Part shown: one piece after another, positions 1-11,139 of the stretch | How positions within the stretch are numbered: the first letter of the stretch is position 1 | Layout: each line of letters begins with the position of its first letter | Origin: Cyprinodon diabolis | Lineage: Eukaryota; Chordata; Actinopteri; Cyprinodontiformes; Cyprinodontidae | NCBI GenBank assembly: GCA_030533445.1 | Contig: CM060069.1 | Span: 3,129,256-3,193,255 of the forward strand | DNA: 64,000 nucleotides | Direction of reading: 5' to 3' | Translations under genes and position numbers: made by a program | The notes under the pieces: generated by a model | Database searches by the model: none | Told to the model about the DNA's origin: nothing | Seen by the model: the letters and a program-made list of their open reading frames with translations, nothing else

Positions 1-869
1 AAAACAGTGTAAAGTACAAAATGTAGAGATCTTTAATAACCTTTCCAAAGTGTCCCCAAAGACATAAAAGGTCTAAATAAAAGGAGGTAACAAGAGTCAA
101 TAAATAAGGAAACAAAACATAAAAAGTGAGAATAATTGGATAAATAAGTCTAAAAACATAAAAGACTAAACAAAAGTAAGTGTTCACTTTATATCTGCAA
201 AAGACGTCTGCTTTCACTTTTAATTGTAACTGCATCACATTTACTAATAGCTGAGCTGTATTGAAAAATAGGTGTCCAATTGTTTGTTCTAACTAAAAAA
301 GGCTTAATTGTGCCCAATGTTTAAACAAATTTGGTCGATAAGTTGTTAATTATTACAGAATAAGTTGTTGCATAAACTGTGGATATAAGAGAAGTTTAAA
401 ATTTTGTACGGCAACGTTTAAAAGCTTCTATATTCCCTCTTCAAAAGCCCCCTTCCGTTTCCTCCTCTCTGCTCGTCCTATGAGCCTGTGTGTGCGTGCG
501 CTGACACACACAAACGCTAGATAGATGTATCTGTTCCAATACATAAGCAGGATTACATTATTACATAAACAAAACCATGTCAGAAGCCGGCATGTGTCTG
601 TCTGTCTGTATGCTGTATGTTGTTTGTTCAATGTCTAAATGTCTGTCTGGGGTATAAAATATTTGTTCAAGTTTGTTTATTTCAGACATGTATGTAGACA
701 AGTATATAAAGACAGTATATGTCCATATAACATAAATAAAACAGTCTGAAAAAGAGTGTATTGGCAGAAGCAAGAAGCTTATAATGCCCAGCCTCCAAAG
801 CCAATTTACATTGGACTAGAAAGCAAAGAAAAAAATAAATAGATGGCTACCCTTTATAATACATACCAA
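1..869. other. AT-rich DNA, nothing recognised
   Basis: No coding region, RNA gene or named repeat can be supported. Short open frames on the minus strand between 428 and 773 have low-complexity composition, overlap each other and show no motif. The sequence is rich in A and T. Confidence 0.5.
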
Positions 870-2110
870 CGTATGATTTTTGGAAAAATTATTATTCTAC
901 AAAGTAACTTTTTTTTCCTAACACACCAAATATATTAATGCTCTTAATTGCATGCACATATTTCATAATTTTTATTGCATTATTCTTAAATGTTTTTAAA
1001 CCTTGTTAATGTTGTATAATCTTTTAGCTCCAGATCTAATTTGTTCCATACATCAACCCCAACAAAAGAAATAAAATGTTGTTTTAAATTTGTTCTTGTT
1101 TTGGTTTTCTGAACATTTTATACCCTCTGAGATCATAAAAACTGTCCCTGATCAAAAACAGACCCTGAATATGTACTGGCAACACATTTTTTTTTAAACT
1201 TTTTACATAAATTGAGTGGTCTTAAAGTCAACCAAATGTTTAAATTTTAATGTTTTTAAATGTACAAAAAGTTGGTTTGTATGCTCTCTATAAGCTGCTT
1301 TATTTACAATTCAATTAGCTCTCTTTTGAATTATGAACAATAGGTTTAAATTAGTTTTATAGGTGTTTCCCCACACTTCAATACAGTACATCAGGTAAAG
1401 CAAAACTAAGAATACAAGAGATATGTTTTCTTTTTCATTCCGTAAAAATTCAAAAAAATATCCACTGGACTTGGTTTCCAAGATTTGAAGACGTTTCTCC
1501 ACCTCTCCAGGAAGCTTTCTCAATTCAAATGTCTGGATCCGCAGTGAGTTTGAGCCTTATATAGACAAAGCCTTGTATCGCTTGGAAACATGCAAATGGT
1601 AACCAAACTCACTGCGGATCCAGACATTTGAATTGAGAAAGCAATAATTCATGATTAACAGTATCAAAAACTTCAGGTCTAAGAACACTCCTACAGTGTT
1701 TTGGTTATTATCAATGGCATCAGATATTCCACAAGATCAACAAGTGCCAGAGCAGTGGACTTATCAGGTCTGAATCCATACTGCTGTTAACAGAGAATAT
1801 TATGTTAAACAGTAAAATTATAAAATATAATTAAATAAAAGGGATATCGGCCGGAAATTAGAAAAAATTATGCTTGTCCCCAGCCTTATAAATAGGAATA
1901 ACCTTAGCAATCTTCATCTTTTTTGGAGACCTGCCTAACTACAAGGACTGGTTACAAATGTGTGCAAGTGGTTTGGCGATATACTCAATGACTTCTTTTA
2001 ATACCACATATCTAATCCATTCCATTCTTCTGATTTTTTACTTTTAAAAATGAAAATGGGGTTGACAAAATTGGAACCAAAGGCTAAGATAATATCACCA
2101 AATTGCCCCT
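870..2110 (-). pseudogene. Decayed non-LTR retrotransposon (LINE) reverse transcriptase
   Basis: Read on the minus strand, about 2110 to 1640 gives an RT N-terminal region including AKVIPIYKAGDKHN and QYGFRPDKSTALALVDLVE, the latter typical of RT motif 2a/3. About 1420 to 880 gives the C-terminal region with LMYCIEVWGNTYKTN and FLIRDSFYDLRGYKMFRKP. Stops and frameshifts are frequent and the centre of the RT, including the catalytic YxDD, is missing, replaced by an inverted-repeat sequence (1514-1642). It is a dead relic. The protein style fits CR1/Rex-like fish LINEs, but the clade is not certain. Confidence 0.65.
1514..1642. repeat. 39-bp perfect inverted repeat with 51-bp spacer
   Basis: The arm at 1514-1552 is exactly complementary to the arm at 1604-1642; each contains CTGGATCCGCAGTGAG or its complement. 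The spacer is 1553-1603. The structure lies between the two surviving halves of a LINE RT, so it is either two oppositely oriented copies of a short dispersed repeat or a fold-back insertion. Confidence 0.85.
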
Positions 2111-2161
2111 AGATGATGCCTCCACCCCGTGACAAAATGGTTGAGCCTAGGTATGCTTTGG

Positions 2162-2730
2162 TGTAATGGGCTCAAAACCTTGGACCCAGTATTCAAAAAC
2201 AGACAGATCTGGATAGTTCAAAACAAGCCTTTATTGAACACTCCCAGTATGTCTGCTCGTCAGCTGGGCTGGATAAACCGGATCCTATGTGGGAACAGAA
2301 ACTCAGGTCAGTGAATAATAAGGACTGATAACAATTAAGAGTAAATTGTTACTAACCTGTTTCTGGGTGGAGCTGAAGCCGGCCGAGGCTGAGGGGCAAC
2401 AGAGTCCTGAAGGGAATGTCCAAAGCCGAAGTCGAAACAGAACCAATTTCACAGACCAGAAGATCAGAGAGCTGATGAGGTACTGAAGGGGAATCCAAGC
2501 CGATGTCAGAAGAACAGTCCAAGTTTGGTGAACCCGTTGAATACAGGAATCAGAACAGAGCAGATTAAAGAGCAGACTAGGGCAAAGCAAAACTCGGGAT
2601 CCACAGGACAGAAACAGGTCACAATCAGGTAATCAGAACAACAAACAGAATGCTAGAGTTACACAAAACAGCTTGAATATTCTGGCACTGGTAGCTGGAA
2701 AACACACAGCATATATAGGAGCTGAAAACA
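2162..2730 (-). mobile_element. Gypsy A-related LTR relic
   Basis: The reverse complement resembles the LTR at 39902-40667 along most of its length: shared blocks include the end near CTAAACCTTGGATCC, the stretch giving AACAGAAACTCAGGTCAGTGA, and TCGGGATCCACAGGACAGAAA near the start. Small gaps and many substitutions mark it as older than that LTR. Its outer (TGTCA) end merges into the start of the copia gag at about 2730, so no target duplication could be identified. Confidence 0.75.
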
Positions 2731-3067
2731 GGTGGATCAGATAAGCAATGAACCAGAAAGTTCAACAGGTTATGGGCCCAGGCACCGAACGGGAGGACGA
2801 TGGGACAGACTAGTTTTCAACGGAGATGAAAACAACTACGAACTTTGGGAAGTAAAGTTCCTGGCTTATCTAAGAACGCTGGGCTTAAAAGACACCATCC
2901 TATCTACAGTGGACCCAGACGGAGAGAAAAAAGCTGAATGTTATGCGGAACTAATCCAGGTCCTTGATGATAAGAGCCTGTCTTTGGTGATGAGAGATGC
3001 CGTCGATGATGGAAAGAAAGCTCTGCAGATATTACGCGGCCAGTAGGCCAGCCAGGGTAAGTCCAGG

Positions 3068-3680
3068 TGTCATGTTGGGTTCAAGGCATCTAACCCACAT
3101 GCAGAAAACACTCTTGAAACGGGGAAAAGGTTAAAATGATTTATTTACAATTTTTACAAGTTAAATGGTCACAGGAACTGGATTCTTCTGACTGGTCACG
3201 GGAGGGAAGCCACTGAGGAGGACAGAGCAGTTAGTGTTGATCCAGGAAACGTGCAGATTTCAGACGACGGGGATTGATACCTGCTCAGAGAGGATACTGA
3301 TCAGTAGGGGGGGGACCTTGTGAGTCCAGAGGCTAGTCGGCAGGCAGAGGGCTGAGGGCTGAGGCAGAGACTGAGACAGAATGCAGGCAGGCAGATTCCA
3401 GACCGAGATACTTTCTCCAGGTTTCCAGAAAAATCAGGATCTGAGAAACAAGATCAGACAGGTTCTCAAAATCAGGGTTACAGATCAGGCAGGGTGGCTC
3501 AGGTTTTGCTAACCATTACTGGCAAACACTCTGGCAGGGAAGTGTCAGCCTCCTCCTCCTTAAATAGGTCTCCTGATGAGCAGACAGGAAACAGGTGTGT
3601 AGAAGTGAGCTCATGCCCTCAGGAGGAAGATCTCAGGTGCCCTCTGGTGGAGAAAGTGAACAAGCCTCTATATCCCAACA
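3068..3680 (-). mobile_element. Solo LTR of a gypsy-type element (family C)
   Basis: A 613-bp sequence starts TGTCATGTTGGG and ends ATCCCAACA, so the element orientation is minus (TGTTGGG...CATGACA). It is flanked by a perfect 5-bp duplication, CCAGG at 3063-3067 and 3681-3685. The copia gag frame continues across it. A solo LTR arises by recombination between the two LTRs of an inserted element. Its ends resemble those of gypsy B and of the LTRs at 42941 and 52561. Confidence 0.92.
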
Positions 3681-3865
3681 CCAGGATCATCACTCTTTAC
3701 ACAGAGCTCACGTCCCTATCAAAAGAACCCGGCGAAACAGTGACAGACTATGTTTTACGTGCTGAAAAAGCAATAACGTCTCTGAGAAATGCAAAAGAGG
3801 TAATTAGTGATGGACTAATAATAGCAATGATTCTAAAGGGACTTCCAGAATCATATAGACCCTTT

Positions 3866-4407
3866 TGTTCTGGCTCCTGTCAGTTTTTAATAATAGCCCA
3901 CTTGCGGTGTTTTTATGTTACTGCAGTTCTAATGACCAGGCTTTTCCAGTGTTCAGACATACAGCACTTCATGCTACACCACAGGTTAAGTTGTCTAAAT
4001 CTTGGAGAGGAACCAACAGTGAGTATATGCATAGTCGGTTCTTGTAGTTGTTTCTTACCCAGCTGTATTATTTTAGATTGTTTGAGGGAGCTCTTTTTTA
4101 AGTTTAAACCCTGCTAACAATGCTAACGCTAATCGCGAAGCTAATCCCTAGCATGAGGCTAGTCAGGATGCTAATTTCAGTTCGTTTTTGAGCTTCTTAT
4201 TTGTTGTATTGTTGAATGTGCTGCATTTTTCTTTACAATTCTGTGGGTTCAGTAGAATGGGAACTGTTAAATCTAAATTGTAACACACTGTATATCTTAT
4301 TTGTATTGCAGTTTTACAAAAAATAACTGAGAAGATTCAGTAAAGCAGCCTCAATCACAGCTACTGGCTCTCTCGTTTGTTCGCTATCTGTCAGCCAGGA
4401 CAGAATA
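3866..4407. mobile_element. Solo LTR of an unidentified retroelement
   Basis: A 542-bp insertion begins TGTTCTGGCTCCTG and ends CAGGACAGAATA; the ends are imperfect inverted repeats and the last triplet departs from the usual ACA. A perfect 5-bp duplication CCTTT flanks it (3861-3865 and 4408-4412). The copia gag protein resumes after it. It does not resemble the gypsy LTRs in this window and its family is unknown. Confidence 0.85.
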
Positions 4408-4619
4408 CCTTTGCTATTCATACAAAACAGAGTAGTGAAGATTTGACATTCACTCAGTTTAAAAGCAGACTTTGAAGCTATGAAGAAACAGAAAAGTTTG
4501 AAAGCAAACCCAAGTCAGACAATGTAATGAAAGTGGACATGACAACAGTAAACTGTTACAACTGTGGACAGCGTGGGCACATGGTGAGAGACTGCCGACA
4601 AAAGACCGTACCAAATGGT

Positions 4620-5147
4620 GCAGCTACCACAGAAGTACAACAGAGTGACGAGACATGCAGAAGAAGATCGAGACAGAAAGATGACGCTAAGCAGACTTCA
4701 GAGTTGAGAGACAACCATGAGGAGGACCAGACCATGGTATTCAAAGTCAGCCAGAATCTTCCACCGGACAACATCAAGCTTAATGGAATCATGGTGGACT
4801 GTGGAGCCACATCACACATCATCACTGATGAAGAGCTGTTCACAAGAATTGACAAGACTTTTGACCCAAGTAGACACTACATGGAACTGGCAGATGGAAA
4901 AAATATGAACAATGTTGCCCTGAAGCGTGGTGATGCACAGATTGAACTGTTGGACTCAAAGGGGAGGTATGTTAAAGTTGTTCTGAAAAATGCTTTATTA
5001 ATCCCATCCTACCCACAGAGTATATTTTCTGTGATATCAGCCACAGCTAATGGAGGCAGTGTTTCATTCAGTGATGGGCAAAATGAACTGCTGAATAAAG
5101 ATGGTACTGTGTTCCCTATTGAGAAGCTATATTACCTGAGGACATGA
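4620..5147 (+). pseudogene. Copia protease region
   Basis: Downstream of the zinc knuckle the frame runs on to MVDCGATSHI (4791 onward), the position of the copia aspartic protease active site. Most family members have DSGAT; here the second residue is Cys. The frame ends at 5147 because 25 bp (5121-5145) are duplicated in tandem at 5146-5170, which shifts the frame into a stop. Without that duplication protease and integrase would be contiguous. Confidence 0.8.
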
Positions 5148-5170
5148 GAAGCTATATTACCTGAGGACGA
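5121..5170. repeat. 25-bp tandem duplication in copia pol
   Basis: GAGAAGCTATATTACCTGAG plus the following bases occur twice head to tail, at 5121-5145 and 5146-5170, with one difference at the last base. As 25 is not a multiple of three, the duplication breaks the frame between protease and integrase. Confidence 0.93.
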
Positions 5171-5211
5171 AAAGCAATAATAAAGTATCCATAGAGGAAA
5201 ATGTTAATGAC

Positions 5212-6048
5212 ATGATGAACAGAGATAAAGGGAAGCTAGCGTGTGATTTGAAGACTTGGCATGAAATATTAGGACATTGTAACATGGCTGATGTTATAAA
5301 ATTACAAAACGTGGTAGAGGGAATGAAAGTCACTGACAAAAGTGAAATTGAATGTAAAATTTGTACAGAAGGAAAATTTATAAACAGCATAAACAAAGAG
5401 CCAGATGTTAAAACGAGCAAGCCACTAGAGATGGTTCATACTGACCTGTCAGGACCTATTGATCCCACAGGTTTAGAAGGACACAGGTATGCTATTTCCT
5501 TTACTGATGACTTCTCAGGATCTATTGCAGTCTACTTTCTGAAAAGCAAAAGTGATGTGACTAAAGCAACAAAGATGTTTCTGGCTGACTGTGCACCCTA
5601 TGTCGATGTTAAGTGTTTTAGGTCAGGCAATGGTACTGAGTACACATGTAATGATTTTCAAACATTACTCAGGGATAAAGGTATTAGACATGAAACGTCA
5701 TCACCATACTCCCCACACCAAAACGGAAAAGCAGAGAGACAGTGGAGAACGCTCTTTGAAATGGAAAGGTGTATGTTGTCAGAAAAGGACTTACCTAAAG
5801 AACTGTGGCCGTATGCTATTCAGTGTGCTGCCCACATTCGAAACAGATGTTATAGTAACAGAACCAAAAACACCCCATATTTCCTGATGACAGGAAGAAA
5901 GCCTGATCTTTCAAACGTGTGGGTATTTGGGTCAGAGTGTTACTCATACAACCACCACCATAAGAAACTAGACTCAAGAGGAGAAAAGGGACTGTTTTAT
6001 GATACAGCAAGAACAGCCCAGCTTATTTGGTGTACCATCCACAGATGA
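5212..6048 (+). pseudogene. Copia integrase, catalytic Asp replaced
   Basis: The 278-codon frame begins in the zinc-binding region (WHEILGHCN, CKICTEG: the HHCC pattern) and continues into the catalytic core. The first acidic residue is in VHTDLSGP. The second block reads FRSGNGTEY, where family members have Asp before Asn-Gly, so a catalytic Asp appears replaced by Gly. The Glu is in QNGKAERQWR. Integrase joins element cDNA to host DNA; this copy would be inactive even if translated. The frame stops at 6048, and the linker to RT (6049-6504) contains further breaks. Confidence 0.85.
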
Positions 6049-6504
6049 GAAAAGTTTCCAGACACAGGCTTGTAAAGTTCATCAAAGAAAATGGTGTTGA
6101 CCAACAGACACAGACAGAAGTTTGGGACCTAGGGAATCAAGGATCAAAGATACCCGACACAGACAGATAGACACGAGGAAACACCTGTAACCCAGGATGT
6201 TACCCAAAATGTCAGCCCGAGTGACAAAGAGGAAGTCACTCTTCAGGAAACTCAAAATATAGAGTTCACAGATTATCTCATAGAGAGTGAAATTGATGGC
6301 GATCAAACTCAAACAAAACAAATTGATCGTTATCCAAAAAGAGAGAAACGACCCCCCAAATACCTTGAAGATTACCAATTAGGTTCTAAAGCTGAAGATG
6401 CTACAAAAATAACTGTTGATCATTGCTACAGGGCTGTATTTGGTATCCCACAAACATTCAGTGAGGCTCAGAAGTCACCACAGGCAGACAGATGGAGACA
6501 GACA

Positions 6505-7490
6505 ATGAGGGACGAAATTGACTCACTTAAGGAAAACGAAACATTTGAACTGAGCATTCTACCAGAGGGTAGGAATACAGTTGGAGGGAAGTGGGTATAC
6601 ACACTCAAAGAAAATGAAGGAAAAAAGATTTTCAAAGCTAGGTATGTAGCAAAAGGCTACAGCCAAACAGAAGGAATAGACTATCAGGAAATTTTTGCTC
6701 CAACAGCTAACATAACATCAGTTCGAGCATTAATGCAGATAGCAGTTGAGAACAAGCTTAAAGTACATTGGATGGATGTCAAAACTGCTTATTTGGATGC
6801 CCCAATTGAGGAAGAAATTTACTTGGAACAACCTGAGGATTCGAACAACAAACAGAAACTGGACAGAAATGTGTGTATAAATTAAAGAAATTCCTGTATG
6901 GATTAAAACAATCGGGGAGAAATTGGTACAAACTCCTGAATTATCATCTTGAACAAAACAATTTTGAAAGAAACCCAGTAGATCATTGTGTCTACAGAAA
7001 ACAGACAGAAAATGACACGGTTATCGTGATCATCTGGGTGGATGACTTGATCATTGCCGCTAGCAGCATTGAGGTTTTGGACAGTTTTAAAGAAACAATG
7101 AAATCAAAGTTTAACATGAAAGGACTTAAGCAAAATATCAAATTTTCTAGGCATACATTTTGAAGAAAAAGAAGATTAAATAACAATTAGTCAAAAGAAG
7201 TACATCCTAAAAATGTTGGAAAAATATGGAATGTTGGACTGCAAGCCAAGATCCACCCCATGTGAACCAAGACTTGATCAGAAACAAAATAGTGAGAGCG
7301 ATGAAACAAAAATAATGAATCCAACAAACTATCCCGGGGATAGTAGGTAGTCTAATTTATGCCATAACATGCACGAGACCAGACATCAGTTGGATAGTGA
7401 GCAAACTTTCCCAGACATTATCTAAACCTAGGACAGAGGATCTAGTAAATGCAAAACATGTTTTGAGATATCTAAAAGAAAAACATTGAA
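6505..7490 (+). pseudogene. Copia reverse transcriptase, frameshifted
   Basis: Two overlapping frames (6505-6885 and 6873-7163) together form a copia RT: MRDEIDSLKENETFEL, GGKWVYTLKENEG, KARYVAKGYSQTEGIDY, HWMDVKTAYLDAP, FLYGLKQSGRNWYKL and IIWVDDLIIAAS. The last is the catalytic box, with Trp in the first position. A frameshift lies near 6880 and another near 7160; after that broken frames encode the thumb region up to 7490. Confidence 0.88.
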
Positions 7491-7493
7491 GGA

Positions 7494-7967
7494 TTGAACC
7501 TCATAGCCTACAGTGACTCTGACTGGGCATCCTCAGTAGAGGACAGACGAAGCACCACAGGCTATTGTTTCAGTTTAACACCAAATGGTCCAGCCATCTC
7601 TTGGAAATCCAAGAAACAACCAACTGTGACACTTTCCACCTGTGAGGCTGAGTACATTGGGTTAACAGCTGCTACACAAGAAAGTCTATACTTAAGTCAA
7701 CTCTTAAATGGTATAGATAACAAAAAGTACAGCTGTACAATGATTCATGGTGATAACCAAGGAGCCATTGCATTGTGTAAGAATCCCGTGAACAGACAGA
7801 AATCCAAGCACATTGATGTGAAGTATCATTTTATACGTGATGCACTGATAGAAGGAAGAATAAATGTGGTGTACTGCCCTTCTGAAAATATGTTTGCTGA
7901 CATCTTAACCAAACCTACACCAAAAGCAAAATTTCTGAGATTTAAAGGATGGTTTTTTGGACATTAA
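7494..7967 (+). pseudogene. Copia RNase H domain
   Basis: A 157-codon open frame with the copia RNase H signature: AYSDSDWASSVEDRRSTTGY, LSTCEAEYIGLTAATQE, IHGDNQGAIAL, KSKHIDVKYHFIRD and the terminal FADILTKPTPKAKF. The acidic residues (D in SDSDW, E in EAEY, D in GDNQ) are present. In the family this domain removes the RNA strand during reverse transcription. It is the best kept part of the element but is out of frame with upstream pol. Confidence 0.9.
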
Positions 7968-8003
7968 ATATTTGAAGGTAAAGAAGATGAGAACAAGGGA
8001 GGG

Positions 8004-8241
8004 TGTTAGAATATGTCCTCATCATCTTTCCTCTGAGTTATTTTATGTTTGTGTTCATGTCTCTAATTTACATTGTAAAGTACACCTGCAGGTTCTATAC
8101 CCTGTCACTTTCTGTTTATGTACATGTTGTACCGCTGCTGTCCACTGGGGGGCAATGAGAGCGTGTTCTTGTGTGTGCGAGAAGAAACTGTTTCTGGATA
8201 AACTGAAAGGTTAGCAATAAAATGAACACAGCTATCTAACA
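8004..8241 (+). mobile_element. Copia LTR
   Basis: The 238-bp LTR starts TGTTAGAATATG and ends CTATCTAACA, giving 7-bp perfect terminal inverted repeats (TGTTAGA/TCTAACA). It follows a purine tract (AAGGGAGGG) that would prime plus-strand DNA synthesis. An AATAAA lies near the 3' end. Confidence 0.88.
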
Positions 8242-8292
8242 AAAGAAGTGTGGTTCATTGGAAAGATGAGTAATGAACCGGAAAGTTCAACA
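8242..8292 (+). mobile_element. Copia internal 5' sequence after the LTR
   Basis: These bases read AAAGATGAGTAATGAACCGG followed by AAAGTTCAACA, which matches the beginning of the gag at 2745-2765 (MSNEPESST). The LTR is therefore followed by the start of another internal region, cut off at 8292 where L2 sequence begins. Confidence 0.8.
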
Positions 8293-10990
8293 CTATGTCT
8301 TCCAGATGTCTAAGCCTATAGCAGCATAACTATGGATATAGCTTAGGATAACCTGAGCCACTCTAACTATAAACTTTATCGAAAAAGAGTTTTTAAGCCT
8401 AGCCTTAAAAGTAGACAGGGTGTCTGCTTCACTCCAAACTTATAGTTGGTTCCACAGGAGAGGAGCCTGATAACTAAAAGATCTACCTCCCATTCTACTC
8501 ATCATCCCTGGACAGGAGATTTCTCATGTTTGCAATATTTCTCAGATGAAAGAAGGGAATTCTAAAAACCTCTTTCATATGGGATTTAAATGACAGGTCC
8601 TGATCAAAAACAACACCAAGATTTTTTACTTTATTTAAAATCAGTTTAATCCCATCCAAATGAAGTGACTGACTAATCAGCTTCTTTTTCAAAGACTCTG
8701 GTCCAAAGACTATAACTTCTGTTTCGTCTGCATTCAGAAGCAGAAAGTTAAGAGTCATCCAGGTTTTTATGTTTACAGACATGTCTGTAATGTATGTAAT
8801 GGGTTAGCTTCATCTGGATTATAGACAGATATTGCTGGGTATCATCAGCATAGCAGTGGAAATTAATCCCATGCTGTCTAATAATTCTACCGATTGGGAA
8901 CATACATATAGTAAAGAGAATTGGTCCTAGCACTGATCCCTGTGGTACTCCACAGGTAACCTATGAGCATGAGGAAGATTTGTCATTAACATGAAGAAAC
9001 TGAAATCGATAAGTTAGATAAGATTTAAACCAGTCTAGTGCTGCACCTTTAATTCCAACAAAATATTCAAATCTTTCTAAAAGAATATTATGGTCAACTG
9101 TATCAAATGCAGCACTGAGATCCAACAGGACGAGCACAGATACAAGTCCATTATCTGAGGCCATGAGAATATCATTAGTGACTTTTACTAGAGCTGTTTC
9201 AGTGCTATGATGAGCTCTAAAGCCAGACTGAAACTCTTCCAAAAAGTTCATTATGGTGAAAGTGATCGCACACTTGTTTGGCAACTACTTTCTAAAGAAT
9301 TTTAGATAAGAAAGGAAGATTGGATATAGGTCTACAATTGACAAAGTCATCTGGGTCAAGAGACGTTTCTTAAGCAGAGGTTTAATTCCAGCAACCTTAA
9401 AAGCCTTTGGTACATATCCCTGTAACAGAGATAGATTAATCACATCTAAAATGGAGGAGGGGATCAAAGGGAATACCTCCCTAAATAAACTGGTTGGAAC
9501 TGGATGTAACATCCAAGTTGAAGGCTTAGATGAAGACAATAGTTTTGCTAACTCTGAAAATTCAACTGGATCAAAGCAGTCTAAACCCGGTTCAGATTCC
9601 ATGACTAGCTCAGATGCTTCCTCACCCTCCAGAGACAAACCAATCGTGGATAGAAGAGTGCTAATGATCTTATTTTTAATGAGTTCAATCTTATTTATAA
9701 AGAATCCCATAAGATAATTCCTGCTAAGAGCAGGTGGAATGGACGGTTCAACTAAGCTATGGCTCTGGGTGAGTTTGGCAACTGTATTAAAAAGAAATCT
9801 AGGATTATTCTTATTCTCCTCTATTAATTAGGAGAAATATACTGCTCTTGCTTTACAAAGGGTCCTCTTATACAGCAGCAAACTATTTTTCCAGACTAGG
9901 TAAGACTCTCGTAGGCCTGTTGAGCGATATTTTCTCTCCAGTTTCCTAGCATTTTGCTTCAAAGTGTGCAGCTCTGCATTAAACCGAGGAGTGAGCTTTC
10001 TATTTTAATGGTTTTCATTTTCAAAGGAGCTGCATTGTCTAAGGCAGTAAGCAGAGAACTAGCAACCCCATCAACAAAATCATCAAACTGTTAAGGGGAA
10101 TATACTAAGCTTTTCTCTCTGAAGCACTGCTCAGTGACAAAGAGGAGAGAGAAAGTGAAACAGATTCTTTAAAATGTAGAACTGCACTATCTGATGATGA
10201 TCTGCTAAAATTTAACCTTCTTTTGGGGGAGGAGAACTCCGTTAAAGTAATCCTGAAGGTTATTAGAAAGTGGTCAGAGAGGACAGGGTTGTGAGGAAAT
10301 ACTGTTATTTCTTCACATTCTATGCCATATGTCAGCACAAGATCCACAATATGAAGATGAGAATGTGTGGGACTATTCACATTTTGAACAAAGACAATAG
10401 TGTCTAAGATAGCATTAAAGGCTGCTCTTAAGCTATCGCCTTCAATGTCAGCATGGATGTTAAAATCTCCCACTATGATGACCCTGTCAGTATTTAATAC
10501 CAAATCAGAAAGGAACTCTGAAAACTCATCTAAAAAAAATCAGAGTAAGGACCTGGTGGACGATACAAAGTTACAAAAACAAGAGAGTTTCTTGCTTTGC
10601 AATTTGGATGAGGGAAATTAAGGGTTAAATGTTCAAAAGAGTTGTAAGTATTAACTGCCGTTGAAAGATTGTTGCTACACCTCCTCCTCGCCCAGAACTT
10701 CTGGCTATGTGAAAATTTAAATAGCTTGAAGGAGTTGCCTCATTTATGCTCACAAAATCCTCTTGCTGCAGCCAGGTTTCTGTAAGGCAACATAAGTCAA
10801 TGTGATTATCACATATCAAGTCATTAACTAGCAGAGTTTTAGAGGCCTTCTTCATGAGCATTCCAGTGCTAGAACACTTCAGTCAAATAATAAATTGCTC
10901 TTCACATTCCTTGGGCCAGACTGACAGTGAATAGGAGCAGCATTCGGTGTCACTGCTCCTAATCTTTGAAACAACCTACCTTTCAACATT
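8293..10990 (-). mobile_element. Degenerate L2-type LINE, near full ORF2 length
   Basis: Read on the minus strand: endonuclease parts at 10861-10625 (LCCLTETWL) and 10503-10105 (VIIVGDFNIHAD, NPVLSDHFLI), RT parts at 9710-9285, 9284-8961 (FQSGFRAHHSTETALVKVTN, LLDLSAAFDTVDHNIL), 8933-8748 ([12 protein letters not shown], the YADD catalytic box) and 8782-8495. The same protein is better preserved at 56135-57424. APE-type endonuclease plus this RT fits the fish L2/Maui group. At least six frame breaks make it non-functional. The 3' tail is absent; the element meets copia sequence at 8292/8293. Confidence 0.85.
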
Positions 10991-11139
10991 AGATTAGGAC
11001 TGAACGATTATGCGATTATTTTTTTGCGGTTTAATTTATCATTTCTTTTGAAACATATACACAAACAAATCTAAACTTTTACTGAACTAAAACAAATCAA
11101 CCTGTTTCATCGGTGTGCAGATTAGATGCTAACACACTG
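10991..11139. other. Short segment with possible miniature-element remnant
   Basis: The motif GGACTGAACGATTATGCGAT is the kind of terminal sequence seen on miniature DNA transposons, but no partner end was found. Nothing coding is visible before the gypsy A gag begins at about 11140. Confidence 0.25.

Larger units (their letters stand above)
2732..4620 (+). pseudogene. gag: Copia gag, split by two solo LTRs
   Basis: Segments at 2732-3067, 3686-3865 and 4413-4620 join once the two inserted LTRs are ignored. The N-terminal part has the copia gag pattern NYELWEVKFLAYLRTLGLKD. An in-frame TAG at about 3044 precedes the first LTR, and the frame is unchanged across that LTR. The middle part continues with LYTELTSLSKEPGETVTDY. 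A further stop lies near 4470. The C-terminal part has a CCHC zinc knuckle (CYNCGQRGHMVRDC) at 4554-4595, which binds RNA in this family. Confidence 0.85.
2732..8241 (+). mobile_element. Ty1/copia retrotransposon, 5' LTR missing, broken
   Basis: The gene order gag, protease, integrase, RT, RNase H places it in Ty1/copia, where integrase precedes RT. Copia elements are uncommon in vertebrates but known from fish. Gag starts at 2732, RNase H ends at 7967, a purine-rich tract precedes the LTR, and the LTR is at 8004-8241. No 5' LTR is seen: the internal region abuts a gypsy LTR relic. Two solo LTRs of other families (3068-3680, 3866-4407) sit in gag. In-frame stops, a 25-bp tandem duplication and frameshifts break the reading frame. 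Confidence 0.9.

Noticed and set aside
428..773. Two overlapping minus-strand open frames of 67-70 codons
   Set aside because: Low-complexity composition, no motif, no promoter or splice signal; expected by chance in AT-rich DNA.
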